DNA from: an uncultured Altererythrobacter sp.
Lineage (GTDB): Bacteria > Pseudomonadota > Alphaproteobacteria > Sphingomonadales > Sphingomonadaceae
NCBI GenBank assembly: GCA_946886565.1
Contig: CAMPIX010000020.1
Coordinates: forward strand, 1 to 40,288
Length of the DNA stretch: 40,288 nt
Reading direction: 5' to 3'
The translations under genes were made by a program, and so were the position numbers. Of the stretch, positions 28,907 to 37,186 are shown in pieces. How positions within the stretch are numbered: position 1 is the stretch's first letter; each line of letters opens with the position of its first letter. The notes below the pieces were generated by a model that was not told the DNA's origin, did no database searches, and worked only from the letters and a program-made list of their open reading frames with translations.

Positions 28907-30070
28907 GTGCAGGCGGCGATCGAGCTGCTCGATGCGGCGATCGAGGCCGCGCGAAGCAAGGGCGCGCCGGCCGACCGGCTGGTCGCCGACTATTTCCGCC
29001 AGCGCCGCTACGCCGGCAGCAAGGATCGGCGCGCGGTGCGCGAGCTGGTCTATCGCGCGATCCGGGCCTGCGGTCCTGTGCCCGAAAGCGGGCGCGCGGC
29101 GATGCTGCGGTTGGCGCAGGACGATGCCTTGCTGGCGCCGCTGTTCGACGGCTCGCAGCACGGCCCCGCGCCGATCGCAGAGGGCGAGACGGTGGCCGAA
29201 GACGGGCTCGCGCCCGAATGGCTCGAAACCGCGCTCGCCGAGTCCGATATCGCAGGCGAGGAAGCGGCGGCATTGCTCGGCCGCGCGCCGCTCGATCTGC
29301 GGGTCAACACGCTCAAGGCCGCGCGCGATGCGATAGCGCTGCCCGAGCCCGGCGAGCCGCTTGCCGCCCCGAACGCCTTGCGCTTTCCCTCGGGCACGTC
29401 GGTCGACCAGTGGCCCGCCTATCGCGAAGGGCTGGTCGAGATTCAGGATCACGGCAGCCAGCTCGCGTGCATGGCGGTCGGCGCGCAACCGGGCGAGACG
29501 GTGATCGACCTCTGCGCCGGGGCCGGTGGCAAGACGCTCGCGCTCGCCGCCGCGATGGACGACCGCGGCACACTGATCGCGAGCGACACCGACCGCGCTC
29601 GCCTCTCCAACCTCGCGCCGCGCGCTGCACGCGCCGGGGCGAGCATGATCGAGACGCTGCTGCTCGATCCCGGCCGCGAGCTCGAGGTGCTCGGCCGCTT
29701 CGCGGGCAAGGCCGACGCGGTGCTGGTCGATGCGCCGTGCTCGGGAACGGGCACCTGGCGGCGCAATCCAGAGGCGCGCTGGCGGCTCGATCCGGCGCAG
29801 CTCGCGCGCTTCGCGGAGGTGCAGGATCGGCTGCTCGATCTGGCCGCGCGCCTGGTGCGGCCGGGTGGGCGGCTGGTCTATGTCACCTGCTCGCTGCTCG
29901 ATGTGGAAGGGGCGGATAGGATCGCGCGGTTCCTCTCCGATCATCGCGGCTGGCGCACCGATCGGCCTGCCCTCCCGCTCGGCCGCGAGCGAGGCGAGGG
30001 GTTTCGTCTGACCCCGTTCCACGACGACACCGACGGATTTTTCATCGCGCGTGCAGCCTTGGCGTGTTAA
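28907..30070 (+). CDS. rsmB: 16S rRNA m5C967-type methyltransferase (RsmB/NOP family)
   Basis: SAM-dependent cytosine-5 methyltransferase acting on RNA, most like RsmB. From GTG 28907 it has 387 residues. An N-terminal NusB-like domain comes first (QAAIELLDAAIEAARSKGAP to VRELVYRAIR). The catalytic domain has SAM motif DLCAGAGGKTLALAA, motif DAPCSGTGTWRRNPEARW (Cys about 278) and VYVTCSLL (Cys about 328), the two catalytic Cys residues of this family. The open frame extends 26 codons further up to GTG 28829, but those residues (PLHPRLRHVAGPLPPEGG) come from the repeat and are unlike the family N-terminus. Hence I choose 28907. No normal ribosome-binding site remains close by, so the repeat may provide initiation signals. 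Confidence 0.88.
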   Translation: MQAAIELLDAAIEAARSKGAPADRLVADYFRQRRYAGSKDRRAVRELVYRAIRACGPVPESGRAAMLRLAQDDALLAPLFDGSQHGPAPIAEGETVAEDGLAPEWLETALAESDIAGEEAAALLGRAPLDLRVNTLKAARDAIALPEPGEPLAAPNALRFPSGTSVDQWPAYREGLVEIQDHGSQLACMAVGAQPGETVIDLCAGAGGKTLALAAAMDDRGTLIASDTDRARLSNLAPRAARAGASMIETLLLDPGRELEVLGRFAGKADAVLVDAPCSGTGTWRRNPEARWRLDPAQLARFAEVQDRLLDLAARLVRPGGRLVYVTCSLLDVEGADRIARFLSDHRGWRTDRPALPLGRERGEGFRLTPFHDDTDGFFIARAALAC

Positions 30071-30129
30071 CCGGCGCGATTATGGCAGAGGAACAGTCTG
30101 CGAAGTCGTTGACCTTGCTGGAGTCGATT

Positions 30130-30636
30130 ATGCGTTTTGCCCCCGCCGCCGCCGCCCTTTCGCTGGTCGCTGCGCTCACCGCGAGCGTGGGGATCGGGGC
30201 CGAACGCGAGGCCGACCCGCGCGCCGCCACGCTCGTCGCCGAAGGGCGGGCGGCGCTCGAAGCCGGCGATCCGCAGCGCGCGATCGACGCCTACGAGGCG
30301 GCGCTGGCGGTCGATCCGGGCTATACCGTGATCTTTCTCGAGTTGGCCAAGGCCGCCCGCGCCGAAGGCCTGCAAGGCAAGGCGATCCACTACTACCGCG
30401 AGGCGCTGGCGCGCGATCCCGGCAATCTCGCCGCGATCTCGGGCGAAGGCGCTGCGCTGGCGGAGAAGGGCGCTCTCGACAAGGCCAAAGCCAACCTTGC
30501 CCAGTTGACGAGCATGTGCGGTGAGGGCTGCGCCGAGACGCGCCAGCTCGCCGCCGCGATTCAGGCTGGTCCGCGTCAACCGGTGCTGACCGCCGAAGCC
30601 GTCATGCCCGAGGCGCAGGTGACGCAGGCGAATTGA
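30130..30636 (+). CDS. Exported TPR protein
   Basis: The 168-residue product has a signal peptide (RFAPAAAALSLVAALTASVG) and about two to three tetratricopeptide repeats (ATLVAEGRAALEAGDPQRAI, DAYEAALAVDPGYTVIFLEL, then AIHYYREALARDPGNLAAI). The tail is Ala/Gln-rich with two close Cys residues (MCGEGC). TPRs bind other proteins; the partner is unknown. Start ATG 30130 is preferred because GGAG lies 6 bases before it and the signal peptide follows directly. An upstream GTG at 30064 overlapping rsmB is possible. A strong hairpin follows the stop after 8 bases. Confidence 0.8.
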   Translation: MRFAPAAAALSLVAALTASVGIGAEREADPRAATLVAEGRAALEAGDPQRAIDAYEAALAVDPGYTVIFLELAKAARAEGLQGKAIHYYREALARDPGNLAAISGEGAALAEKGALDKAKANLAQLTSMCGEGCAETRQLAAAIQAGPRQPVLTAEAVMPEAQVTQAN

Positions 30637-30644
30637 GGCTGGTA

Positions 30645-30670
30645 CGAGCCCCCGCCTTCGCGGGGGCTCG
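30645..30670. terminator. Probable bidirectional terminator hairpin
   Basis: CGAGCCCCCGC and GCGGGGGCTCG form a perfect 11-bp stem with a CTTC tetraloop between the convergent TPR-protein and rppH genes. There is no T-run on either side, so termination efficiency is uncertain, but the position between convergent stops fits a two-way terminator. It may also be a solo REP copy. Confidence 0.55.
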
Positions 30671-30676
30671 CAAGAG

Positions 30677-31150
30677 CTAAACCAGCTCGCGAAAAGCCTC
30701 GACCACGGTGCGGTAGACGCGCTTCTTGAAGGGCACGATCAGATCGGGAAGCTGGTCGGGCTCGACCCATTTCCAATCGCAGAATTCGGGCGGATCGTGT
30801 GCTTCGAGGTCGATATCCGCGTCGGTTCCACCGAAGCGGGCAAGGAACCAGACCTGTTCCTGCCCGCGGTACTTGCCGCCCCAGAGCTTGCCGATCAGGT
30901 CTTCGGGCAGATCGTAGCGAACCGGTTCGTCGATCTGTTTGATGATCGAGACGTGCCGGGGCTGGGCTCCGGTTTCCTCGGCCAGCTCGCGCATCGCCGC
31001 GTCGCGCAGGTCCTCGCCCGGATCCACGCCCCCTTGCGGCATCTGCCACCAGTCGCCCTCCTTGTTGTCGATGCGGCGCCCGACGAAGACCTTGCCTTCG
31101 GCGTTGACCAGCATAACGCCGACGCAGGGACGGTATCCGAGTTCTTCCAT
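30677..31150 (-). CDS. rppH: RNA pyrophosphohydrolase (Nudix)
   Basis: Removes pyrophosphate from the 5' end of mRNA and so starts decay by RNase E. The 157-residue protein matches RppH/NudH: LGYRPCVGVMLVNAEGKVFV, RIDNKEGDWWQMPQGGVD, the Nudix box GGVDPGEDLRDAAMRELAEE (GX5EX7REUXEE), RYDLPEDL, and KYRGQEQVWFLARF with the family-typical aromatic core. Start ATG 31150 agrees with the normal N-terminus (MEELGYRP). It lies 14 bases downstream of the esterase gene on the same strand. Confidence 0.95.
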   Translation of the reverse strand: MEELGYRPCVGVMLVNAEGKVFVGRRIDNKEGDWWQMPQGGVDPGEDLRDAAMRELAEETGAQPRHVSIIKQIDEPVRYDLPEDLIGKLWGGKYRGQEQVWFLARFGGTDADIDLEAHDPPEFCDWKWVEPDQLPDLIVPFKKRVYRTVVEAFRELV

Positions 31151-31164
31151 CTGGCCGTAACGTC

Positions 31165-32118
31165 CTAACCCGCGTGGCGATCCAGCATCAATCGGATCGC
31201 CGCGATGAACGAATCGACATCTTTCTGCCCGCTCGGGATCGCCTTGCGCAAGGTAGTGAAGCCGTGGATGTTGCCGGCGAATTCGAGATAGGTGACGTCG
31301 ACGCCCAGCTTGATCAGGTGCGCGGCATAGTTGCGGCCCGAGTCGCGCAGCGGATCGAGCCCCGCGGTGCACAGCACGGTCGGCGGAGTGCGCGAACAAT
31401 CGCCGACCATCGGCATGTTGCGCTTGTCCTTCGGATCGGCGGCGTAGTGGGCGGTGAACCACGCCATCGCCGCGCCGGTGAGCAGGAAGCCGTCGGAAAA
31501 GTCGAAATAGCTCGGATATTGCGAGGGATCGTCGGCGACCGGGTAGATCGGCGCCTGAACCACGACCGGCACGTCGGCCGGCTCGGCGCAGAGCTGGTTG
31601 GTGGTGACGATCGTCAGGTTGCCGCCCGCGCTGTCGCCGGTGATGACGAGGCCGGTGAAAGTGCGCCCGAGCTCGACCGGGCTCGAGGCGATCCAGCGCG
31701 CCGCCGCCTCGCAATCGTCGGGCGCGGCGGGGAAGGGGTGCTCGGGCGCGAGGCGGTAGTCGATCGAGACCACCGGCAGGTCGAGCTGGTGGCAGATCTC
31801 GGTGCAGAGCGCGTTGTAGACCTCGAGGTCGCCGATCACGAACCCGCCGCCGTGGATGAACACCACGCAGGGGCCGGGCTCCCGGCTTTCCTTCGTGTCG
31901 TAGAAGCGCAGCGGGATGTCGCCGGCGGGGCCGGGACAAGTGAGATCGCGCACCACCGCCAGCTCGCGCGGCTCGGATTCGGCGAGTGTCCCGAGCACGC
32001 GCATCTGCTCGCGGCCTTGTTCGGGCGGCAGTTCCTCGACGCCGGGGCCGCCCATCTGTTCGAGCATGTCGAGAAACCCGCGCACGTCCTCGCGCACGTA
32101 GTGTTCGGTGTCCGCCAT
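31165..32118 (-). CDS. HSL-family (family IV) alpha/beta-hydrolase esterase
   Basis: Carboxylesterase or lipase of the hormone-sensitive-lipase-like family. The 317 residues contain the oxyanion motif HGGGF (89-93), nucleophile elbow GDSAGG with Ser163, SIDYRLAPEHPFPAAPDD between them, Asp in GLDPLRDSG and His in NIHGFTTL. The complete triad is therefore present. There is no signal peptide, so it should be cytoplasmic. Substrates are probably short- or medium-chain esters. It is probably co-transcribed with rppH (14-base gap) and divergent from korA across 171 bases. Confidence 0.92.
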   Translation of the reverse strand: MADTEHYVREDVRGFLDMLEQMGGPGVEELPPEQGREQMRVLGTLAESEPRELAVVRDLTCPGPAGDIPLRFYDTKESREPGPCVVFIHGGGFVIGDLEVYNALCTEICHQLDLPVVSIDYRLAPEHPFPAAPDDCEAAARWIASSPVELGRTFTGLVITGDSAGGNLTIVTTNQLCAEPADVPVVVQAPIYPVADDPSQYPSYFDFSDGFLLTGAAMAWFTAHYAADPKDKRNMPMVGDCSRTPPTVLCTAGLDPLRDSGRNYAAHLIKLGVDVTYLEFAGNIHGFTTLRKAIPSGQKDVDSFIAAIRLMLDRHAG

Positions 32119-32289
32119 TCGTCCCCTCCGGATAAGTTGCTTTTCGCAATCCTAGCCTGACAAGCGCGCTTTTCCACTCGACATTTTGCTCCCCGGGGAG
32201 AAAAACTTCATTGCGGGGGCGGGGGAGGGTGCATAGGTGCCCCTTCCCAGGACAAAGCGCCGCTCGTCGGCGCGCGAGAAGGAAATCCG

Positions 32290-34272
32290 ATGGCTACCCA
32301 GGCCGCCGTAAAGCCGCAGGACGCGGAATCTCCCGAAGCTGTCGTTGTGCGTTTCGCCGGGGACTCCGGCGACGGGATGCAGCTGACCGGCGGGCAGTTC
32401 ACGCTCTCGACCGCGCTCGCGGGCAACGATCTCGCGACTTTTCCCGATTTCCCCGCCGAGATCCGCGCGCCGCAGGGCACGCTGTTCGGCGTCTCGGCGT
32501 TCCAGATCAACTTCGGCAGCCGAGAGATCAACACCGCGGGCGATGCGCCCGACGTGCTGGTGGCGATGAACCCCGCGGCGCTCAAGGTGAATCTCGAGGC
32601 GCTGAAGCCGGGCGGGCTGATCATCGCCGACACGGGCGAATTCTCGAAGCGCAACCTCGACAAGGCGAAGTACGACGCCAGCCCGCTCGACGACGGCAGC
32701 CTGGCGAAATACGACCTGCTCGCGTTCGACATCAGCGCGCTGACGATCGAGGCGGTCAAGCCGTTCGGGCTCGGCAACAAGGACGCGCTGCGCTGCAAGA
32801 ACATGTGGACGCTCGGCCTCGCGCTGTGGATGTTCGATCGCCCGCGCGAGCCGCTGCACCAGTGGCTGCGCGCGAAGTTCCGCAGCAAGCCCGAACTGGC
32901 CGAGGCCAATATCGCCGCGCTCGACGCCGGGCACGCCTATGGCGAGACGGCGGAGCTTTCGGGGCCGCTCAAGCAGCTCCACGTCGATCCGGTGCCGACC
33001 GCGCCGGGGCTCTACCGCACAATCACCGGCGCCGAGGCGGTTTCGCTCGGCCTCGTCGCGGGCGCGCAGCTCGCCGAGCTGCCGATGTTCTTCGGCGGCT
33101 ATCCGATCACCCCGGCGAGCGCGATCCTGCATCACCTCGCGCGACTCAAAGAGTTCGGCGTCACCACCTTCCAGGCGGAGGACGAGATCGCCGCGATCTG
33201 CGCTGCGATCGGCGCGTCGTATGCAGGGCAGCTGGGGGTCACCTCTTCCTCGGGCCCGGGCATCGCGCTCAAGGGCGAGGCGATGGGCCTCGCGATCATG
33301 ACCGAGCTGCCGCTGGTGATCGTCAACTCGCAGCGCGGCGGCCCCTCGACCGGCTTACCGACCAAGACCGAGCAGAGCGATCTCTACCAGGCGGTTTACG
33401 GCCGCAACGGCGACGCGCCGATGCCGGTGATCGCCGCGCGCAGCCCCGGCGACGCGTTCGAGTGCGCGATCGAGGCGTGCCGCATCGCGGTGCAGTACAT
33501 GACCCCGGTGATGCTGCTGACCGATGGCTATATCGCCAACGCGGCCGAGCCGTGGAAGGTGCCCGATCCGGCGAGCTACGCCAAGTTCCCGGTGAGCTTC
33601 CTCGCGGAGAAGAATTCGGGCGACGAGCTGCTCCCGTTCAAGCGCGACGCCAAGGGCGCGCGGCCGTGGATCAAGCCCGGCACGCCCGGCCTGATGCACC
33701 GCATCGGCGGGATCGAAAAGGCGGTCGACACCGGCCACATCGACTATTCGCCCGGCAACCACCAGGCGATGACCGACGCGCGGCGCGACAAGGTGCTCGG
33801 CGTGACGGTGCCCGACCAGGAGGTCTGCCTCGGCAACGAGAGTGGACGGCTGGCGGTGGTCGGCTGGGGCTCGACGTTCGGCCCGATCCATCAGGCGGTG
33901 CGCCGTGCGCAGCACAAGGGCCTCGACGTCAGCCATATCCACGTGCGCCATATCTGGCCGCTGCCCGCCAATCTCGGCGCGCTGCTCAAGGGCTTCGACA
34001 AGGTGCTGGTGCCCGAGATGAACACCGGCCAGTTCAAGACCGTGCTGCGCGACCAGTTCCTCGTCGACGCCGAGCCGCTGACCAAGACCAGCGGCCAGCC
34101 GTTCCAGATCGCGGAACTCGAAGATGCGATCGGCAGGTACTTCGACGACATCCCGGGCAACGAGGGTGGCGAGGTTCCCGTGAACGCCCAGCAGTTGCCC
34201 AATCCCGAAGCGGGCCATGACGACGGAACGCTGCCGCGCGAACTGCGCCGCCATCACGATAGGGACAACTGA
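32290..34272 (+). CDS. korA: 2-Oxoglutarate:ferredoxin oxidoreductase, alpha subunit (gamma-alpha fusion)
   Basis: Part of the CoA- and ferredoxin-dependent oxidation of 2-oxoglutarate to succinyl-CoA. The 660 residues comprise an N-terminal gamma domain (VVRFAGDSGDGMQLTGGQF, residues 20-190), then the alpha domain with FFGGYPITPASAILHHLA, QAEDEIAAICAAIGASYAG, TSSSGPGIALKGEAMGLA and RGGPSTGLPTKTEQSDLYQA, and a C-terminal domain II (WGSTFGPIHQAV). This matches aerobic-type KorA. AAGGA stands 6 bases before ATG. The korB start follows its stop by one base. The specific substrate (2-oxoglutarate rather than pyruvate) is inferred from family similarity. Confidence 0.93.
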   Translation: MATQAAVKPQDAESPEAVVVRFAGDSGDGMQLTGGQFTLSTALAGNDLATFPDFPAEIRAPQGTLFGVSAFQINFGSREINTAGDAPDVLVAMNPAALKVNLEALKPGGLIIADTGEFSKRNLDKAKYDASPLDDGSLAKYDLLAFDISALTIEAVKPFGLGNKDALRCKNMWTLGLALWMFDRPREPLHQWLRAKFRSKPELAEANIAALDAGHAYGETAELSGPLKQLHVDPVPTAPGLYRTITGAEAVSLGLVAGAQLAELPMFFGGYPITPASAILHHLARLKEFGVTTFQAEDEIAAICAAIGASYAGQLGVTSSSGPGIALKGEAMGLAIMTELPLVIVNSQRGGPSTGLPTKTEQSDLYQAVYGRNGDAPMPVIAARSPGDAFECAIEACRIAVQYMTPVMLLTDGYIANAAEPWKVPDPASYAKFPVSFLAEKNSGDELLPFKRDAKGARPWIKPGTPGLMHRIGGIEKAVDTGHIDYSPGNHQAMTDARRDKVLGVTVPDQEVCLGNESGRLAVVGWGSTFGPIHQAVRRAQHKGLDVSHIHVRHIWPLPANLGALLKGFDKVLVPEMNTGQFKTVLRDQFLVDAEPLTKTSGQPFQIAELEDAIGRYFDDIPGNEGGEVPVNAQQLPNPEAGHDDGTLPRELRRHHDRDN

Positions 34273-34273
34273 C

Positions 34274-35308
34274 ATGAACGACATGACCCCTATCCAGACT
34301 ACGCTCAAGGACTGGGAGACCGACCAGGAGGTCCGCTGGTGCCCCGGTTGCGGCGACTATGCGATCCTCAAGGCGGTGCAGCGCACGCTGCCGCAGCTCG
34401 GCGCCGATCCGGCGAGCACGGTGTTCATCAGCGGCATCGGCTGCTCGAGCCGCTTCCCGTATTACATGGAAAGCTACGGCTTCCACACGATCCACGGCCG
34501 CGCGCCGGCGGTGGCGACCGGGGTGAAGCTCGCCAATCCCGATCTCGATATCTGGCTGGTAACAGGGGACGGCGACGGATTGTCGATCGGTGGCAATCAC
34601 TTGATGCACGTTCTTCGACGCAACGTGAACATGCAGATCATGCTGTTCAATAACGAGATCTACGGGCTGACCAAAGGCCAGTACTCGCCGACCAGCCGCG
34701 AGGGGACCAAGTCGCCCTCGACCCCGCTCGGCAGCTACGACCACCCGGCGCGGCCGGCCGCCTTCGCGCTCGGCTCGGGCGCGCGGTTCGTCGCGCGCGG
34801 GTTCGACGTGTCGAAGAAGCTGCCCGAAGTGCTGATGGCCGCGCACGCGCATCAGGGTGCGGCATTTATCGAGATTTTCCAGAACTGTATCGTCTATAAC
34901 AAGGACGTGTTCGAGGATTTCGCCGCGCCCAAGGGGGCGGAGGATCGCCAGCTCTGGCTCGAGAACGGCGAGCCGATGCTGTTCGCGGGCGGAACGCAGG
35001 GGATTACGCTCGACCGCGAGGCGCTGAAGCTCAAGGTCGTCGACGTGGCCGACGGCGACTGGGAAGCGGCGGGCGTGATCGTCCACGACGTCACCAACCG
35101 CTCGATCGCGCACATGCTGGTCGAAATGCCCTTCGGCCCGTTCCCGATGGCATTGGGCGTCCTCTACGACGACCCGCGCCCGACCTTCGAAACCGCCGTG
35201 ATCGAGGAACGCGCCAAGGCGAGCGAGGGCAAGGAACCCGACCTCGCCAGGCTCCTCGGCAAGGGCCAGACCTGGACAGTGGATGAAACCGCGGGGCATC
35301 CGGCCTGA
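34274..35308 (+). CDS. korB: 2-Oxoglutarate:ferredoxin oxidoreductase, beta subunit
   Basis: Thiamine-diphosphate and Fe-S subunit working with KorA. The 344 residues contain RWCPGCGDYAILKAVQ (two cluster Cys), GIGCSSRFPYY (third Cys), GRAPAVATGVKLANP, the ThDP motif GDGDGLSIGGNH, LFNNEIYGLTKGQYSPTS, and FIEIFQNCIVYN (fourth Cys). The length and all ligands are normal. ATG 34274 lies one base after the korA stop, so the pair is co-translated. Two bases after its stop, the left arm of the GxxExxY cassette begins, so the cassette may have replaced the native terminator. Confidence 0.94.
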   Translation: MNDMTPIQTTLKDWETDQEVRWCPGCGDYAILKAVQRTLPQLGADPASTVFISGIGCSSRFPYYMESYGFHTIHGRAPAVATGVKLANPDLDIWLVTGDGDGLSIGGNHLMHVLRRNVNMQIMLFNNEIYGLTKGQYSPTSREGTKSPSTPLGSYDHPARPAAFALGSGARFVARGFDVSKKLPEVLMAAHAHQGAAFIEIFQNCIVYNKDVFEDFAAPKGAEDRQLWLENGEPMLFAGGTQGITLDREALKLKVVDVADGDWEAAGVIVHDVTNRSIAHMLVEMPFGPFPMALGVLYDDPRPTFETAVIEERAKASEGKEPDLARLLGKGQTWTVDETAGHPA

Positions 35309-35310
35309 GT

Positions 35311-35779
35311 TTTTTATCACGCAAAGGCGCAAAGGCGCTAAGGACAGCGCGTGGAGATCGAGGGGTTGGCCAGGATTGCTGTCGACTGCGGCTTCAAGCT
35401 GCACAAGGGGCTTGGCCCTGGCCTACTCGAATCCGTCTATGAAATTCTGCTTGCCGAAGCGCTGTGTGAGCGCGGTGTCGATGTCGTGCGGCAGGTACCC
35501 GTTCCAATCAGCTATAGAGGCGTTGTCGTCGACAACGCGTTCAAAGTCGATCTGCAGGTTGAACAGCGGCTGGTGATCGAGCTGAAATCGACCGAGCGCG
35601 ATAGCGCTCTATATCCCAAGTAGCTCCTCACGTACTTGCGGCTGATGGATTTGCCCCTCGGAATCCTGATGAACTTCGGTCAGGAAACCTTCAAGCAAGG
35701 CGTTAAACGCGTCGTGAACAATCACCGCGAAGACTGAGCGAAACTCCCTTCGCGCCTTTGCGCCTTTGCATGACAAAAA
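35311..35779. mobile_element. GxxExxY gene cassette bounded by 33-bp inverted repeats
   Basis: Arms at 35311-35343 and 35747-35779 are inverted copies identical at 30 of 33 positions. Each begins TTTTT and contains GCAAAGGCGCAAAGGCGC, a tandem pair of 8-base units. The only gene inside is a GxxExxY protein gene, starting 7 bases after the left arm and ending 9 bases before the right arm. The unit is 469 bases long and abuts the korB stop. The arms resemble in style, though not in exact sequence, the nested arms at 3501-3922. Target-site duplication was not evident. Mobility is inferred from form. Confidence 0.75.
35351..35737 (+). pseudogene. GxxExxY family gene interrupted by one nonsense codon
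   Basis: The family is a small conserved protein, predicted to have a PD-(D/E)xK nuclease-like fold, often found in many copies per genome; its function is not established. The frame opens at GTG 35351 and reads GLGPGLLESVYEILLAEALC (the GxxExxY signature), then QVPVPISYRGVVVDNAFKVD and LVIELKSTE (the Asp and ExK of the predicted nuclease site). At 35621-35623 a TAG occurs where relatives have Gln in the QLLTYLRL block. The same frame then continues LLTYLRLMDLPLGILMNFGQ to a TGA at 35735-35737. One C-to-T change (CAG to TAG) explains the break. The truncated 90-residue product keeps the predicted active site. Confidence 0.85.
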
Positions 35780-36014
35780 GCCGAATAGTCTCACCCTCAG
35801 TCCGGTCGCGCGCTGATGGGCCGGACGGCGCGCGCAGGGCTCCGAAGAAAACATTTTCCTACAGCCGGCCCGTTCGATTAGCGTCCGCGCATGACCGCCC
35901 GCGCCGCCCCCGATTCCGCCATTCCATACGAGCTTGCACGGGGCGACGGTTCTTTCGTCAGGACACCGTCAACTGTGTCAACCTGCCTCGCCGAATCGGG
36001 GGCGCGGCGAGGCG

Positions 36015-37100
36015 ATGGATAACCTCACGCACAGCCTCGTCGGGGCGCTGATCGGGCAGGCGGGGCTCAAGCGCAGGACGGGGCTGGCGATGCCGGCGCT
36101 GATCGTCGGGGCAAACCTGCCCGATGTCGACGCGGCGTGCTTCCTCTGGCTCGACGGGGTGCAGCATCTCGCGTTCCGGCGCGGTATCACGCACGGACCG
36201 ATCGCGTGGGTTGTGCTGCCGCTGATGCTGGCGGGGCTGCTCTACGCGTTCGACCGGTGGCAGGGGAAACGCGGCACGCGGCCCGAGGGGCGGCTGCCGG
36301 TGCGGTTCGGCTGGCTCTACGGCCTGAGCTTCCTCGCCTGTCTGACGCACCCGGCGCTCGACTGGCTGAACTCCTACGGCATTCGCCTGCTCGAACCGTT
36401 CTCGAGCCGCTGGTTCTATGGCGACGTGCTGTTCATCATCGACGTCTGGCTATGGGCGCTGCTGGGCTTCGCGACGCGGCTCTCGCTGCGGCGGGAGAGG
36501 CGGGACGGAGAGTGGCGGCGGCCGGCGCGGGTCGCGATTGCGGTGACGCTCGTCTATATCGGGACAAATGCAGCGATTTCCGCGTTCGCAGAAGACAAAG
36601 CTGCTGCTCTGGTTCGCCACGGATACGGCTTGGACCCAACTTTAGTGGTTGCGAGCCCAAAGCCGTTTGCTTGGTGGGAGCGGGAGCTTCTGTGGCGATG
36701 GCAGGAATCCGACGTTGTGAGAGTTGCGGCGATATACGGGATCGGAGGTTTCTCCATTTTCGGTAAGATTTACTTGGAAGATCAGGGATACGATGTTCGG
36801 TCGCCGGCAATAACCTTCGACCGGCCAGCGAGACCTGATGGCTGGATGAACACAAGCGCATTTCTCGTGTCCCAGTTTAGACTTGATGACTGGAAGCGAT
36901 GCGAACCGGAGCTTGATGCCTTTCTCTTCTGGTCGAGGATGCCCATTGTCATCGAAGGAAACGAATTCAAACCGACGGTCGTCATGGATCAGCGCTTCCT
37001 GGATCCACGGGCGCGCGACCGGTTCAGCGTCGCTTTGCCGGATGTGCGGTGCGAACCCATCCCGACACCCGCTCATGCTGAGGAGGCGGGGAGGCCGTAG
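36015..37100 (+). CDS. YdjM-like membrane-bound metal-dependent hydrolase (DUF457)
   Basis: The 361-residue product begins MDNLTHSLVGALIGQAGL, with the conserved His of this family, followed by ANLPDVDAACF and RRGITHGPIAW. The diagnostic THPALDWLNSYGIRLLEPFS and RWFYGDVLFIIDVWLWAL come next. Four to five membrane helices lie in residues 1-200. The C-terminal ~160 residues are soluble, probably periplasmic. G+C drops visibly from about 36560 to 37040, covering the C-terminal domain, while the 5' half matches the genome; the gene looks mosaic. The last residues (PTPAHAEEAGRP) and stop come from the repeat at 37068-37186. The start is ATG 36015 with only weak upstream GGCG. The gap 35780-36014 shows no gene or clear promoter. 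Confidence 0.8.
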   Translation: MDNLTHSLVGALIGQAGLKRRTGLAMPALIVGANLPDVDAACFLWLDGVQHLAFRRGITHGPIAWVVLPLMLAGLLYAFDRWQGKRGTRPEGRLPVRFGWLYGLSFLACLTHPALDWLNSYGIRLLEPFSSRWFYGDVLFIIDVWLWALLGFATRLSLRRERRDGEWRRPARVAIAVTLVYIGTNAAISAFAEDKAAALVRHGYGLDPTLVVASPKPFAWWERELLWRWQESDVVRVAAIYGIGGFSIFGKIYLEDQGYDVRSPAITFDRPARPDGWMNTSAFLVSQFRLDDWKRCEPELDAFLFWSRMPIVIEGNEFKPTVVMDQRFLDPRARDRFSVALPDVRCEPIPTPAHAEEAGRP

Positions 37101-37186
37101 GCCGAGACGCCGTCTCGAAGCGCCGCGCGATCCTTCGAGACGCATTCTCAGCCGTGCGGCTTCGAACGCTCCTCAGGATGGGCGGG
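37068..37186. repeat. Inverted REP-like element between convergent genes
   Basis: Arms at about 37068-37087 (CCCGCTCATGCTGAGGAGGC) and 37167-37186 are inverted and share the core CATCCTGAGGAG with one or two changes. The interior carries GAGACGCCGTCTCGAAGCGC and further short palindromes. It overlaps the 3' ends of both the DUF457 gene and the convergent PAP2 gene and encodes their last residues. It probably acts as a stem-loop at the end of both messages. Confidence 0.6.

Noticed and set aside
35319..35340. Tandem GCAAAGGC units considered as the start of a CRISPR or tandem array
   Set aside because: Only two units per arm, with no spacers; they are part of the cassette's inverted-repeat arms.
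35891..36022. A 43-codon frame beginning with ATG before the DUF457 gene
   Set aside because: No ribosome-binding site, no family, and it overlaps the start of the DUF457 gene. It may be a remnant but cannot be supported.
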